A stretch of DNA of 64,000 bases from Pomacea canaliculata (GCF_003073045.1 NC_037595.1:10780074-10844073); one strand, 5' to 3'; positions 45,401 through 58,754 are shown, counted from the first letter of the stretch. Notes: generated by a model not told the origin, from the sequence alone. Program-made: numbers and translations.

Positions 45401-48400
45401 CTCTGCTTAAGCTTTATTTCAGTTAATAAGTCTACAAGAGAAATCATAAGACGAAGAAACAGAGAAATGCAACCAGACAGATATCCATTAACAGACTCAT
45501 ACCAAGAACACTTTCATAACAACGACTCAACGACCATTTCACTAACAAAAAATATTTGTTTATATCATGAATAAATGTGATGACAAACACGAAAATACAG
45601 AACAGAGACATGAGAATTGGAAAAAAAAAGAGAGGAGAAAAGAAAGAACAACGGTAATAAACGATGAGAAGAGTGTTTGTGAGTATGTCTGTGGATCTCT
45701 TAATATATGTGTATGTATGTGTGTTTGTGATTGACAATAGGAGTGAGAATAACTTTCATAATCTCTGAAAACAGAATTTTTTCTGTGCACACCATAACCC
45801 ATCTCAGTATAAAGCAAAAGGCAATATACTATTATACTTTAAAGATACATCAAAGTACAAATGATTACATGCACAGTTCACACTCTGCTTTCACAGATTT
45901 TTCTTCACACACAAATGTATGATGCAGTTATTTCAAAGCCGGTTCAAAATTGTGAGAGACCTGGGTATGAGGGGTCTTGTGATCTGACCGTTGCTAGTTT
46001 GAGAGTTTGGGAATTGCTATCTCGATGGCATGAGCTCACAGTGTTTAGCTAGTGCACTGCTTATCTATGATGATCTCTCTGACCTGCACCCGTCGCTCGC
46101 ACATAAAACTCAAGTGTTACTGTTGAACCCTTACTTCTTTGCCACAAACATTAATACATACCCTGAACACACTCCCTGTCCTGACCCTTAGACTTTGACA
46201 CCAGTAGACCATGGAGTATGTCAGAAGTTATATATGAAACAACAATAAAAAGCCTGCAAAACATCAAAGTTAAATTTGCATCTCATTTAATGTCCTCAGG
46301 CAGTATAACCTCGACTGACACTTTTTGTGGACAAAGTTCACATGTTGAGTAAAGGTCAGTTGTCAATTGTGAGAGTTCCGCTCCTCCGTCTCTTCTCAGT
46401 ACAAGTTGTTTCGACTGTGTGTTGGTACTGTATTTAATTTTACTTTGTGGGTGTGAGAGAGAGATAGGAAAGGGAGATCTACTAATGTTAACCAGATGCA
46501 GATGAATTACTGGTTATCACCACCATTGCAGTAGGGAACAAAAGGTCGACTATACCAAGCAATAATATATAAAGATAAAAAAATTAACTGCACAATAATC
46601 AAACAATGTAGCGAAAAATAATGTGCACAAAACATTTTCATATTAAAAAGAATGTCACTATTCCTAGAGTCCCTGACGTCTCAACTAAAGGTGCATCAAC
46701 CCTTCAGATATAATAGTTGCACTGCCAGACCTCCATGATCTCTGTTACAACACTGTCATGACCCTTGACCTGCTGGTACACACGCTAGAAGACACACGGA
46801 GATCAAATAAAAACGAGAACTTTTTCTAGTGCCAACTCTTATATCGATTTAAAGCCTCTCGGATCAATGCCATGCATGTAGTCAGTTCTATTTTTAATTT
46901 TCTCCAGTCTGAGCCGAGAATGTGGACATTCGGAACTTCCCTGTTCTATATTTAGAACAGGAAGTACAACGCTGTTTTGTTTTGCAGGAAGGTTTATGTC
47001 TTTAAGGACTCACAGTTTCTTATACGTCGAATATATTAAAGAACATTCTTGACTGAGGCAAACACCTGTTTGACAGCGTGTAAAGGAGAATTTTGTTGTA
47101 ACCTGCTCCGTGGAGGCCCGACATCGAGTGAAGTTATTTACTCGTCAAACTCATCACTCGACAACCCATCGAGCGAGTGGTACTAACACAGGTACATTGC
47201 AGTCAAACCTGAACAGAAAGGTAAAATATGAACTTTTGTTACTGTTGATAACTTAATATTATTTCCAGCAAAGTACTTTTTTTAAATTTTGCAGTCAAAT
47301 GATTTGGAAGTGCAAGAATTCATTAAAGTCATTGACTTCATGACACTGTAACAGTAACATATGTTTGTTGTAGTCTTCTAATAACACTTGTCAGCAATGT
47401 GTAACCTGCAATCAGCTAAGTTCAGTGGCTGCTTGGTTTTCAGCTATAAAATCTACAAATGTAACATGACATCAGATGAGGATGAATTAAAGCAGAGTGG
47501 GAAAAGACACGCGAAAAGATAAACAGTAACCAGGAAGTGGAAACCAGTGAAGGATGTTAATTGATATTACTATGAATAGCTCCAGCTCAGGAGCCCCATG
47601 GCGGGTATAGTTGTTTTGAAATCGGTTAATGCCTGATATCAATAAATGATCAATAGTTTAGCATTGGTTAATGTTCAGTAGTTTGATATCGGTTAATGTT
47701 CAAGAGCTCCCAGGTATCTGATGCAGAAATTTAGAACATAAATGTGACAAGAACTGTTTTATATTTACAAGCAAAGTAAATGAATCTGTGTTAACATACT
47801 ATTACCACCTTTACAGAAGGCCAAATAGGCTCCTCATTGTTTAGTATAAGCTAATTTCTCAGGTGTATATTATACAGCAACTGACATAACAAGATTCGTA
47901 GGCTGCAGGTGAAGAGAAGTATGAAAGCTAAGCTCATGTTGTGATATGTTTTTTATATGATCAGATCACTGGCATTCCCAATTATATTTTTAGAAAACAT
48001 GGTTTGATATCCAGGAAGTTAATCCAGGGTGAAGAATAATCTAAAGCAGAAAAGAAGTCTTTTTGTCATTATAAATGTGTGTAGACTGTGTAGAGTAGGT
48101 ATTTCTCAGATTGAGTACTAATATGACTTATAGAATTTGTCAGTTATTACCCTCCGTGTTTCTAGAGCTAGATCAATGACATATCAAAAATAAAACAGCT
48201 TTACCTGCATATGTTATTCTAACAGAAATACTTGGTGTTACTTTTACTGCTGTATGATTTCTTATAATGAAGGATTTCTTTTAAGGTTGATTATGTTTTT
48301 GCTTAACAGGAACTTTGTCTGTTCTTTGTGCAGTCAAGGTACCCTGCTTGGCGACTGGGTGGTGTTGGTAATTTCCAGCCTTGGCTTTTGGCTAAATCCA

Positions 48401-48670
48401 GCAAAGTAACTCACATCATGGTGGTAATACACAAGTTTTGAACTGATTTCATTCTGTTGTGCATTCACTCAAGCTCAATTTACTTTCAAAATTGAAGTAA
48501 ATTAACCAGCTCTTAAAAAAGCGAAAAAAATGGAAGAGATAAAAATTGGTGATAATTCGTCATGTTCTGTGTATTCTTTTTCTTATATATGTCTCGGTCA
48601 GGCATTTAAAAGCTGATTTTAAAATTTTTAATTGATAATTAAGTTAAATATCTAATATGTGTTCATCTAC
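45400..48670. other. Intergenic sequence with possible leader exon of BIR-G
   Basis: 48311-48368 has an acceptor (GCTTAACAG) and donor (GTGTTG|GTAATT) and might be a 5' UTR exon of BIR-G. The rest is AT-rich and unrecognised. Confidence 0.35.
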
Positions 48671-48858
48671 ATTTCAGATGAGCATGCAATATACCAGGCA
48701 GATAATTAACAAAAAGAGGCACCTTGCTATCCAAAGTTGACTAACCTACCCAAGGCTTTTCACCTTTTTGTCTAGTATCACCTGAGAAACACTTCTTTAA
48801 GCCTTTATAATAATTTTGCCATTTTGACTGGGGAAGACCCCAAGAGGTTCTGTAAGAA

Positions 48859-51119
48859 ATGGCAGTGGCAGCTTCAAGCAGACAGGCTGCAGGCGATCGC
48901 AGGAGCTGGCCTATTCAATCCAAACAACAGCATTTGCTGAGATCACGAACTTGTTTTGAGGCTGAAGATGTTTGCATCATACCTGAGAGCTTTATTGCCA
49001 AGCCTGCTGACTTTCACAAAGTTGATTGTGTTAGTCTTATACAGGTAATTTATGACTTTTCCTCAAGATGGACTTTGTCAATTTTATATAAATGGTCTTT
49101 TATAAGGGTACTGTAGCTCTGAATCAAAAAAAAACTGTCATGCTGAGCAAGACTTTGGTGCAGAATCAAACTCTGTTCTGGCTTACGAGCTTGTTAATGT
49201 AACAGGTATAGCTATAGCTTGCTCTCATTTACACGCAAACACACACATACCCAAGCACATACATATTCATATTGTAGATATGTCAAGAACTGCACACTAT
49301 CAGTTATAATAATGTATTTTAGATAATTATAATACTTAAGCCTGAATGGCTGGTAAGGGGAGGTAAGAACAACAACTTTTGTTTACCTCTCTTTTATTCA
49401 GATATATATATTTAGGGAGAGATCTCAGTTGCTTTGTATGAGCTGAAATTTTGATTGGCATTATTTTGTAACAGATTATGAAGGTAATACAGAAAGTGGG
49501 CGAAGACCCTCTCACTGTAAGCAAAGATATGCCATACCTGACCATCGAGGACGGTGTCACAGCTTTCAGGACTCGTGGCTAGGCCCTCCTGCTAACCTGA
49601 TGGCAGAGTGTGGGCTATACAAAATGTCAGAAGGTATTAGAATTAATGCGGGATACAGCACTTGTATGCTACTCCATTTTCAATGTATTTATGAAAGAAA
49701 TGAAGATAGATGATACAGTGCTTCAAAACACATATATTCCTGCCAGGTTCAGTAATATTGAAGATATGGAACACAAAATAAAATTGCTCTGAAAAAAGAA
49801 AATGTAGATAATCAAAATCCATTCACTGATATGATGGTAGATGTTCTGTTTTAGTTCTTAACATCATCTGAAATAGCTACATTAGTCAGTTAGATGTTGA
49901 GATTGATGGAATGTTGATTATATTACTATTTTGGTTAACAACAGCAGTATTGCAGATGCCTGAGTTCTCCAACTACCAATGCAAAAACTCAAGCTTGATT
50001 ACAAGCAGAACTAAGGACATTGAGATGATATCTTAAAGCAATTGTCAAGGAAATGATAATACGAAAGCTCATAAAAATTCATAAAACAGTCTTAAGTTTT
50101 GTCATTAGCAAATTAGAAAAGACATAGCAAAAGATTTGATTAGTAAACAGCTTATCAACAAGATTATAAGTACCATTGAAGCAGATGCATGTAAACATTA
50201 GTGAATTTGGGCATGTGATATGAAAACTGCTTCAGGTTTCACTTTCCAACTTGAATGGCTCACATAAATGCTGGAACTACATTTTTGCTTTTTAAACAGA
50301 TTCTGCCACCTGCTATCGCTGTGGCATCACTTTACGAAGCCTGACACCAACGACATGCATCTGGACTCATCACCGCCAGTTTGCTCCATGCTGCCGGCAC
50401 CTGCAACGTGCCAAGAGCTGTAACCCCACTCACTTGGAGGTGATTTATCTCCCATTGTCTTCAAGTGTACTTTACCTTGAGCTACTTATATTAATGGTGT
50501 TAACTGTATGTGTGTGTGAGAGAGAGGGGGAAGTTAGATATGGTAAGACCCTCTACCCCTACCTTTCGCTTTAAATTTATTTTGAAGCAGATATGTAGTT
50601 TGACTTTTCCTTTCTTCTGAAATATATGTAGCTGTTTAATGAATGAAAAAATATTTATTGAGACTTTGTCACATAGACACAACTTAGTTAAAATATATTG
50701 TTCATTGTTAAATATTGACATTTTAAGCATCGGTAAGTGTAGTACACCTATTACATTTTCTTATTAATTACTGTTAGCCTTTCACATAAGACATCAGAAT
50801 AGAGTAAGCAGTCAGATTTATTTATTTTATTCCATATAGTTTTATATCTCAAGGGTTATGCAAAAAAAAGAGACTTCTAAGTCAAATTCAAACGTGAGTT
50901 TTCAAATGAAAAAAGGTTTCTAGACTTCAATTTGTTCCTTTAGTGCCAGGATTCAGAACACCCTGGCAAGCAGTCACATCATAGTTACAGGCAGTGCCAT
51001 TTTGTCTGCTCATGAAATAATGAATTTTATGTTTAATTTAGGGTGGTCAACAAAGATTCATCCGCCACCTGTCTGCAAGTGATGCTGAAGACTCCGGAAT
51101 CCAAGTGTCCAGAGGCTAA
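48859..51119 (+). CDS. BIR-G: five-exon single-BIR protein
   Basis: Exons 48859-49044, 49148-49205, 49475-49633, 50300-50439 and 51042-51119 encode 206 residues; every junction keeps frame. An acceptor (CATTTCAG) at about 48678 begins the first exon, and an in-frame TAA six bases before the ATG fixes the start. BIR at 108-170: RCHSFQDSWL...LMAECGLYKMSE|D, C139-x2-C142, then Trp156 and H158/H159 and C165; spacing is C-x2-C-x15-H-x6-C or x16-H-x5-C. The intron within the BIR is phase 1 at the same place as in BIR-F and BIR-H. The 107-residue N-terminal part is basic and has no motif. No RING or UBA. Exon 2 has a weak acceptor (CATGCTGAG), the least certain part. Confidence 0.72.
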
Positions 51120-51360
51120 TTGTGGTCTGATCCTATCTGGCCCCTTCTAATCAGCTGAGGGATTGTACCCTAAACTTGATTGTTAAATTTTTTTCTTGCT
51201 GCTAGCACATCTGTATTCCTACTCCACATTTGTAAACCTGTCCTTTTTACAATTTTAGAATGTGGTCCTTTGTTAACCTGCAATCAAAGAATAGCTGCCT
51301 GTGCTGAATCTAGCATGTCATTATTAAATAGCTGTCAGTGTTTGAAATTAAATTATCATC

Positions 51361-51366
51361 AATAAA
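51361..51366 (+). terminator. AATAAA poly(A) signal of BIR-G
   Basis: 240 bp after the BIR-G stop, in AT-rich DNA with GT-rich sequence following. Confidence 0.55.
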
Positions 51367-51399
51367 TTGTTTGGCATAGCAGCTGATTAAAGATGTCAA

Positions 51400-53660
51400 A
51401 AGTGGAAGAAAAAGTTATTAATCACTGGCAAGATTTAGAGAATTTCTTAAAGTTATAAAATTCTATAGCTCAGCCCTTAATGGATCTCTCCACAGGTTCA
51501 TTCAGAATGTACACTTACACATGCAGTAAAAACATCACAATGACACAAAATGCAATAATTCCCAATTTAGATACAAGTTTTTTTAGTGAATACTAAATAT
51601 TTTGTTATAGGTTTGTATTTTTATGTTTAACATTGATAGCAAGCTAGTTATTTGTTTAATTAATCAAATGAAATGAAGTGATTCATATAAATGAATTCAT
51701 GTTAATTCAGAGTGATTTATTAAAATTTTTTCTACAACAATTTGCCTTTGACTGTGTATTATAAATACATGCTGGGAGCAGCTTCTGGCTACATATCTTT
51801 TATCTCATATGGCATTTTATGCTATGTTGTGTGGGTCTGTGTATGTCTGTATGTGTTTTCTATTTCTGTAAAGCACCATGAGCCTGCTCATAGGACCGAG
51901 ATATGGTTACATATAAAGATTATTATTTTATTATATTATAATAACTAAGAAGCAGATATACACATTATCGGATACCTTCTCACTCACCTGAATCACCTAC
52001 CCACATTGCCCTCTGAATGCCTCACACACTGTTGTATGATGAAGGTGTCCATCATGTATAATGTTGGTCTTTTTTCATAAGCGTGTGATTGTAAAGTTAC
52101 TGAATTAATAAAAATAGTATTTAATAGTCATGGAATAAATTGGTAAACAGAAGTACAGCTCACACCTGTTTACAGGGACAATGCATATATATATTTACTT
52201 ATTATCACAGCACAAGTGAAAACTGGTTTAAAGATACAGAGACTAAAATGAAATATTAGCAGACACCCCATCCAGTCCTTATTGCAGCTTTGACCAGTCT
52301 GCATTCTAGTATCAGCCAAACACTTCTCTAGAGCAATTAAAAAAAAAATTAGAATGATATATTATCTATATTACTTCAGTTAAAAAGCATGGAATGAGAG
52401 TTTCACTTCGTTTAAAGCAGGATACAGGAAGAAAATTCATTGGTGTCAGGTCTATATAAAGCTCAGTATTAAATACACCCAGATGGAAGTCAGATTATGT
52501 GAAAAATATTGGTCAAAGAGTGTTACTGAGGGGTTAACTAAGCACAGTGCTGGTGGCGAGCCGCACCTGTCGCATGAGTAATAGTTTTATTTATTTATAT
52601 TTTTTTTTAGATAGCCGGGAATGGAATAGAGGAAGATACTATAATTAACCGTCGCCGGCCAGCACTTCATTTTCCAACTAGACATGACCAGGATAATCCA
52701 TATTCATAACTACAGCTCAGAAGCATCTATATATAGTAGTCTGAACTTTGTCATGAGTATATATATATAAGGCTCCTTGTATACTGAATACAATGGTATA
52801 TCATATATTATGGCACAACTGTGCAATCAGATGTACTTAACTAGCTACTGTAAATACTAACAATTAGAAGTGCTCAGACAGTATAGTAATGAATGCTACT
52901 TTATAGTTGTGTCAGAAAATGTAGTCAAACGTTTAGCGCCATCTAAAAAGTATAAATTTACCAAAATTTGTGATGAATTTAATTAACAAACTATTTTCGG
53001 TTAAGAAAGCTCATTATATCGGACTCAAGGCAACTCATAGTCAACTGCAGAAATTTCTAGATCCCAACTATTTTTCACCTTTCTATACAATCTTTATACA
53101 TTAACAGTTTGTGCATCAGTCCGCTCGATCTCACCATTGCGTTCAACCATAAGATACTCCTCTACACGAGCTTTTGTTGTTGTTGTTTTTTTTTTACGAT
53201 TTTGGCAACTCATGAATACATTAGGTGATATGTGTGTGTGTGCTTGCATGTCTATGTTTGTGCGCGCTTGTATGTCTGTGTGTGCATGCCTGTGTGCATG
53301 TGTAAGGGGAGGGAGATATGAGCAACTGAAAGAGGTCGATTACAGTCGGTAATCTTGGTGAATTTCTTTCGCTTTCTCGGTTCAGATTTGAACAATGACT
53401 ATTCTTTTGAAAAAAAAAATTGTACTCGAGGTTTGCCTTTAATGTGCACTAAATCACAGTTTTAGTCGAGAACTGTAATATCACAAACCCAATAGCTCCC
53501 AAGACTAAGAATAATGTTTTTCGGTGTAAGGTAGGCCATCCAGTGTAGTTTCTAACCTTCAGTGTGGCGTGTGATCATTTTCATCATGAAAAATTTTTCA
53601 ATTATTTTCCCTTTTTAATGGACAAAAAAATGAAGTTCACGTAGGGACAAACATCTCAGC
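51400..53660. other. Intergenic sequence
   Basis: TG-rich tract 53228-53305; otherwise AT-rich. No gene recognised. Confidence 0.4.
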
Positions 53661-54450
53661 GGTTTGCCGACGTAAAGGCCGAAGTTTTGTGTCCGGAGGA
53701 AAGACAGTGGTATCGCCCGTGCGAGGGAAGGTAGGAGTACACGCGGTGCTGACTATTTGTGTCCAGTCGTCTCAAATTACTACTTTACCTGGACAAAGGC
53801 GGGGTAGAGATCAGAGACACCGCCGAGTAGCCTGGCCATAAAACGTCTCTCTTACCCGACCATTGTACTTGCCGCAGGGTCTGAGCGATGAGGCGAAACG
53901 ACTTCTATGTGAACCTACTGTCACAGGCTAAGGCAATGCAATGTCTTTCTGAGCCGAGTACTTGTGTTGGCGGTTAGAAAGCTGAAGTGAAACGGTTTCC
54001 AACTGAACACACTGTCAGAGGGTTAGGACTGAATGTATTCTCCACCAACAAACAAAACTAGAATATACAAAGAAGAGAAGAATGAACAGCGAAAATGACA
54101 CGAACATAAAAACAAATGAATTTTAAAACAAAATCAGTGGCTGGAGGCACTGTCATACAGATTGATACATAACAAAGCAAAATCACCAGTATAACAATGG
54201 AAGCACAGAATTTAACACTATTACTGATCCTTCAATTGATATCACAGAATAACAAACATGTAAAGTGAACAAGATAAAAATCAGCTATAACATACGAGTG
54301 ACGAGTAGGTCTTGCAGTCTTAGACTGGAAGGAACATGTCTATATAGACAATACATTTATCGGTGTGGAGCTGTACCGTGGTAACAACAATTCAGTTTTG
54401 AAAGTACAAACATTGATGGTAAATTATTATCTCATTAATCAATTTGTTAT

Positions 54451-55819
54451 TTAAATTATATTATTAATTTCCAAATCTTCATCAGAACTACTGTCTGTTT
54501 CAATTAATATATTTTCCTCATGTTCGGAATCCAATTTGTATTGCTCAACGACACATCTCCAGATATCCTCTACTAAATTATAAGTTTTCTTTTTTAAAGT
54601 GCGTTGTCCAAGCTGTCTCCGATTGTGCTGTACACTTGCTTTGTTGTAATTTGAAGTAGAGTCTCTATCAACATGTTCATTCCAGTCTAAAACAGCGAGA
54701 CCCATGCGCATGTCATAGTGCATCGTGTTTTTAATATGAACACGCTTAGGCAGATACATCAGACATATATTATTAAAACTTTCAACATAAAATGTGTCCC
54801 TAGACATCACGTAGTCCTCAGGATGTTTATACAGGACATGGCCGTGTAGAAAGTCGCTCAGCAGCTTGACAGCAGCAGGATCAGTCAGCACTATTAGAGA
54901 TGGTATATAGAGCGATTGCCTGCAAGGTGAGTCTTGGTTACACTGGTCATGGATGTTTTGGAAATGTGTAATACATCCATCCAACAAGTGCCTAAGTCTC
55001 ACAGGGTCGCCATCGCAATGATCTATACACCAGTACACATGATCTCTGACCGCTGCTGTCTTGTCGCTGAGCTGAGGATGCCACGTCTTGCCGATGTTGA
55101 CTTTACTACCTTGCGCCAGTTTTTTCATCCCAGCTTTGATACTCTTAGCGACGTGCCACCTCTCGTTGATGTTTCTAACACCTTTATTTTTTACTAACTT
55201 ATTTATTGTCACGTTACGATCGTGAACGTGTTCATGAATTCTAACACCTGACTCATTCATACTTGCATACATCCTCTCGCATCCCACTGCCTCGTGCCGC
55301 TGGGTGCACACGTCGTCCTCTTTGGTGATATGCTGGAGGTTTACAACCTTGTGAGTCGACAGTCCTAAAGTAACATGATCAGTGTGATACGAATTTTTCC
55401 GACAAGCGTGCCTTGCATCTGTCATCACACTGATCCCGTCGGCCACAGGAGACTGTTCTGCTGCAAGTGCAGCTGCGACGGACTGGCGCTTCAAGACGTC
55501 AACGACTGCAGAAAACTGATGATGTTTGTTCTTGCGTGGGTACATTACCACTATCTTGACTGCAGGGAAACTCAGGACTTTCACCGCTCAAGAAATTATC
55601 CAGTAGAGAGGACACAAAAGCAGACCGGGACTTACATCCCGATTTTTTTAGCCCAAGTTCAAACTTATCATTAAATATTTTTCTTGCTTCTTCGTCAACA
55701 AAAAACAAGCGTATATCTTTTGTTACAACATTATACTCGTAGGTTTTAACAGTGCCGTCCACTAAAGTTCTCTTACTGCGTTTCTTCAGTGGCGTTGGGT
55801 TTTTCTCCATTGTAAACAC
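54451..55819 (-). CDS. DDE-type transposase (Kolobok-like?)
   Basis: Two minus-strand frames overlap: 55819-55499 (106 codons) and 55584-54451 (377 codons). Removing a 43-nt GT...AG segment (55548-55506) joins them in frame, giving 441 residues; that is very short for an intron, so a frameshift is equally possible. The protein resembles the large transposase family with 'D-x-R-x-DS' and 'TDRH...WHV-K' motifs: here VADGISVMTDARHACRKNSY, then HEHVHDRNVTINKLVKNKG, then NINERWHVAKSIKAGMKK. Acidic residues in these blocks are candidate catalytic positions. The acidic Ser/Asp C-terminus is typical of nuclear proteins. It would cut and paste the element. Lack of nonsense codons suggests recent activity. 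Confidence 0.72.
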
Positions 55820-56506
55820 TGTTTGGTAAATCCAAGATCCTGTAAAATATGTTAAAATAGTCCTTGAACTAACAGTTATTATTACCAGTGGGCCTGATGT
55901 TTTTTCACGTAAAAATCAGCGCCGACTCACACGGAGAAAAGTCAGTCTTCTGAGTGGATTTTGATCACTTTCTTGGTTTGCGTCCCTATTCCCCCAAGTT
56001 TTCTGTCTGAGGCGTAATGGTTGACCACGAGGTAGCGAAGTTTTGAGCTGCGAACTCACTTCGATGTTCCTTCCCAAGAGTTGATTGCAAAAAGCCTCGA
56101 GTTTGCCTTCAAACTCAAAATCGAAACATCTGGCACGTGGCATTCACGCATTCGATTGGTCAGACATACCACGTGTCCTACCATTACAACCAATCACACA
56201 CTACAGTTAGTGTATGACGTAGGTCCCATCAGCCTCTGCGTGTTTCGTAATTCAATTGCCTACTTGTCTTAGTTACTCATTTCTAGTTCACGTTGCGTAA
56301 CATTGTCCTTTCTCTTACGTAATCAAAGTACGTAAGTTTCGCTCTAAGGCTTGTCTGTTACGACGATAACACCTCGTGGCTACATCTCACCCTGCCTTAC
56401 GTCACCGTCATGACGTGAACGGCCACGTGACTATCTGACTCTTCCAGGCTCTCATTCTGTCTGCGTCGTGCTAGTTTGAGTACAAGTTTTTTTTTTTTCA
56501 TTCACA

Positions 56507-57252
56507 ATGAGTTTCTCTGTGATACTGCGGGATTTAGATGAAGAAAAGGAGAGGGCAATTCGTCAGCTGTTTGAAAGAAATGGCTGGTCCTATAATGCCG
56601 AACGACTCCCACACCAAACTTCGAGAAAACGTGAGTCATTCCAAATCTGTATTCCACTGTATTTATATATATATATTCTACTTTATAGATAATGGACAGA
56701 TATACATCTTTGCATGAGAGATAAAGCGTGCCGTGAGTGCGCGTACAAATGAAATTTCATGGATTTTACAATTATACACATGACTTTGTACACTTTTCTG
56801 TAGGAGGAAGATACCCAGTGAATAAGGATACGCGGGATGGCGATGTACTGGCCATTGAGGGTGGAAAAACTTTGCCCCCCGGACCAGGTGCGGCACCTGA
56901 ATCAGAGAGCTTAGATATACATCTAAGCTCTCTGCCTGAATGTCCACACTGCTTCCAAGCACCTTGCATAACATCAGGAGCTCGCGACGTAGAGTTCATC
57001 GGGAAGGGACAGGCGGCTTGTCCTCAAAATCGAGGTATTCGGAATAGGATCTACACAAGGTATTGGAAAATGCTAGACTTTGTTGGACTCTGGAAGGACA
57101 AGAGATACCTAGTTAGAAAAACCGCTTTGGCAGAAGGTGAATGGGTGCTGTGCCACAGACGTGAAGTGATGCCCACTTGCGTCGTTCAAAAAGTACGAAC
57201 ACTGTACCCAAACCCAGATGGAGTGCCGTATGTCGGTCACCAATGGGAATAA
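56507..57252 (+). CDS. Transposon-borne P2X7 ballast-like zinc protein
   Basis: Two exons, 56507-56630 and 56804-57252, encode 190 residues; the intron is phase 1 (AAAAC|GTGAGT...TTTTCTGTAG). Residues 1-42 are a short charged helix-like start. Residues 88-186 hold a Cys-rich module, C88-x2-C91-x4-C96, C114, C158, C167, ending REVMPTCVVQKVRTLYPNPDG and a YVGHQW terminus. The closing pattern (R-x2-P-x-C-x2-x-IR-x-xYP...Y-x-G) is like the C-terminal 'ballast' zinc/GDP-binding domain of P2X7 receptors, known also as stand-alone proteins in invertebrates. It lies inside the transposon, divergent from the transposase, so it is likely an accessory gene. Homology is from pattern only. AATAAA is at 57273. 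Confidence 0.62.
56907..56938. repeat. 14-bp-arm hairpin inside the ballast-like gene
   Basis: CAGAGAGCTTAGAT, then ATAC, then the exact reverse complement ATCTAAGCTCTCTG, all within coding sequence; in RNA it would form a strong stem-loop. Confidence 0.9.
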
Positions 57253-58754
57253 AAAAAAAACTAAACGAGAGGAATAAAAACTAAGTTTAAAAATTCCATT
57301 GCCTTTTTGTTTGTGTTATTTGGGTTGTTTGCCTTTGTCTCCTTTCCTGTCCTCTCTCTCACAAGGGAGAACACACAAACAAAACCAGGGGTGCTAAACT
57401 GGTCCTAACCCTTTTGATTATACAAGTCTTATCCAAGTCCAGTTCTCGGTTTTGTGGACTCAGGAAGACGCAAGCACCGATGACCTCCACAATGGTCGGG
57501 TGAGATAAGAAGAGAAAAGATCGTGGGGGCACTATGTTGCAGTCGTGAATTGTTGGCCATTTGTAAAAGTTCGAACATTGCACTCAAACCGAGGTGTACT
57601 TTAGGTCAGTCATCAGGAGGAATGAACTGAAAGTATTAAATATTATTATCCCCTCTTATGAGTAAAGAAAGATGTAAGGAAAGACAGTATGTTCAGATGG
57701 AAGCCGTTTCGCCTCACTTTGTCTGGTAGGACAACCCTAACCCTGACAGTATGTTCAGTTGCAGCCCGTTTCACTTCAGCTTTCTCACCGCCAACACCAG
57801 TACTCAGCTGAGAAAGACGGTTTATCGCTTGCGATCTCCACTTTGCCTCGGGGCCAGGGTAGCAATTAGGGAAGACTGACCGCTGGTACTGACCCCGTGT
57901 ACTCCTACCTTCCCTCGCACGGGCGAAACCATTTGAAAACACGCCCATTTCGACTTCGGCCTTTAGGATTGAGAGGCATTTTGAGCGCGAGCATCTTTCG
58001 GCTGTTGAGTGTTGACGAAGAAACACTGTCAGGCGTTGCACAGGGTTGTCTGTGGTTTATGGCCAGAGACTTCATCTCAGTTGCAAGCCGAGCAGTTTTA
58101 GGGAAAACAAACAAACAAAAAAGCCCTGGCTTTACTGGAAAAGGAGTTCGGGAATCCCCGATTGATATAAGCACTCCTGCCCCTGTCAGCCATCTTGATG
58201 GTCGTGAAAAGGCGAATTGCGACCTCAGTAAGTAGCATTCAATATCTAGACAATACAGGACAATACTTCGTGTCTGGAATCTTTATTTCTGACTTAATTT
58301 TTCTGTAGCAGATGGAGAGTACTAATACATATCATCACATTGTAATCATATTGGAGGTCTTCTATTATTTTGGTACAGGACACACCTAGAAGGATGACAT
58401 ATGTTGTTACATGTATTCATGCTATAGTCTGATAGTCATTGACTATTTCGCTAGCTCTTCCCATCTCTTTTCCCTCCTCTTTCCCGCCTTTCGCTCTTCT
58501 TTCTCACCTATCCAGAAACCTCTTCATTATTTTTCCAATTTATTTAGAATATGTTTATAAGATACAGCTTTCTAACCAGCCTTGAGTTCTGCTACATTGT
58601 GTGTTGCCATTGATTAACCTGCCTATAATCCATTCATGCTTTTGTATAGAGATCATTCGACCATGACTATTGCGCGAACGAGAGAAAAATCGGCATAATG
58701 AGTGATAATACAAGCACATGCACGCTTAGGGCGGGAGCGGGTCTGAAGAGCACG

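Larger units (their letters stand above)
53673..57965. mobile_element. 4.3-kb DNA transposon with long inverted repeats and two divergent genes
   Basis: Both ends begin TAAAGGCCGAAGT and, about 40 bp in, share a near-perfect 30-bp block (CGCCCGTGCGAGGGAAGGTA plus GGAGTACACG; 53720-53750 and inverted at 57895-57925). Further inside are repeated 33-bp units in each arm (GAGGCGAAACG...GAACNTACTGTC and GAAGTGAAACGG...CTGAACAYACTGTCAG), at 53890-54025 and 57690-57780, so the arms extend about 280-360 bp. It contains a minus-strand transposase and a plus-strand zinc protein. The target duplication is unclear: both termini abut TA, which could be a TA duplication. Superfamily uncertain; the transposase style is Kolobok-like. 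Confidence 0.85.

Noticed and set aside
44205..48300. Search for a RING exon completing BIR-F
   Set aside because: No C-x2-C...C-x-H...C-x2-C pattern was seen in any frame by eye.
48840..48950. Alternative frame with 'AIAGAGLFNPNN', resembling a BIR core
   Set aside because: It hits a stop within a few codons, has no Cys ligands, and the MAVAAS frame joins the downstream BIR-G exons in phase.
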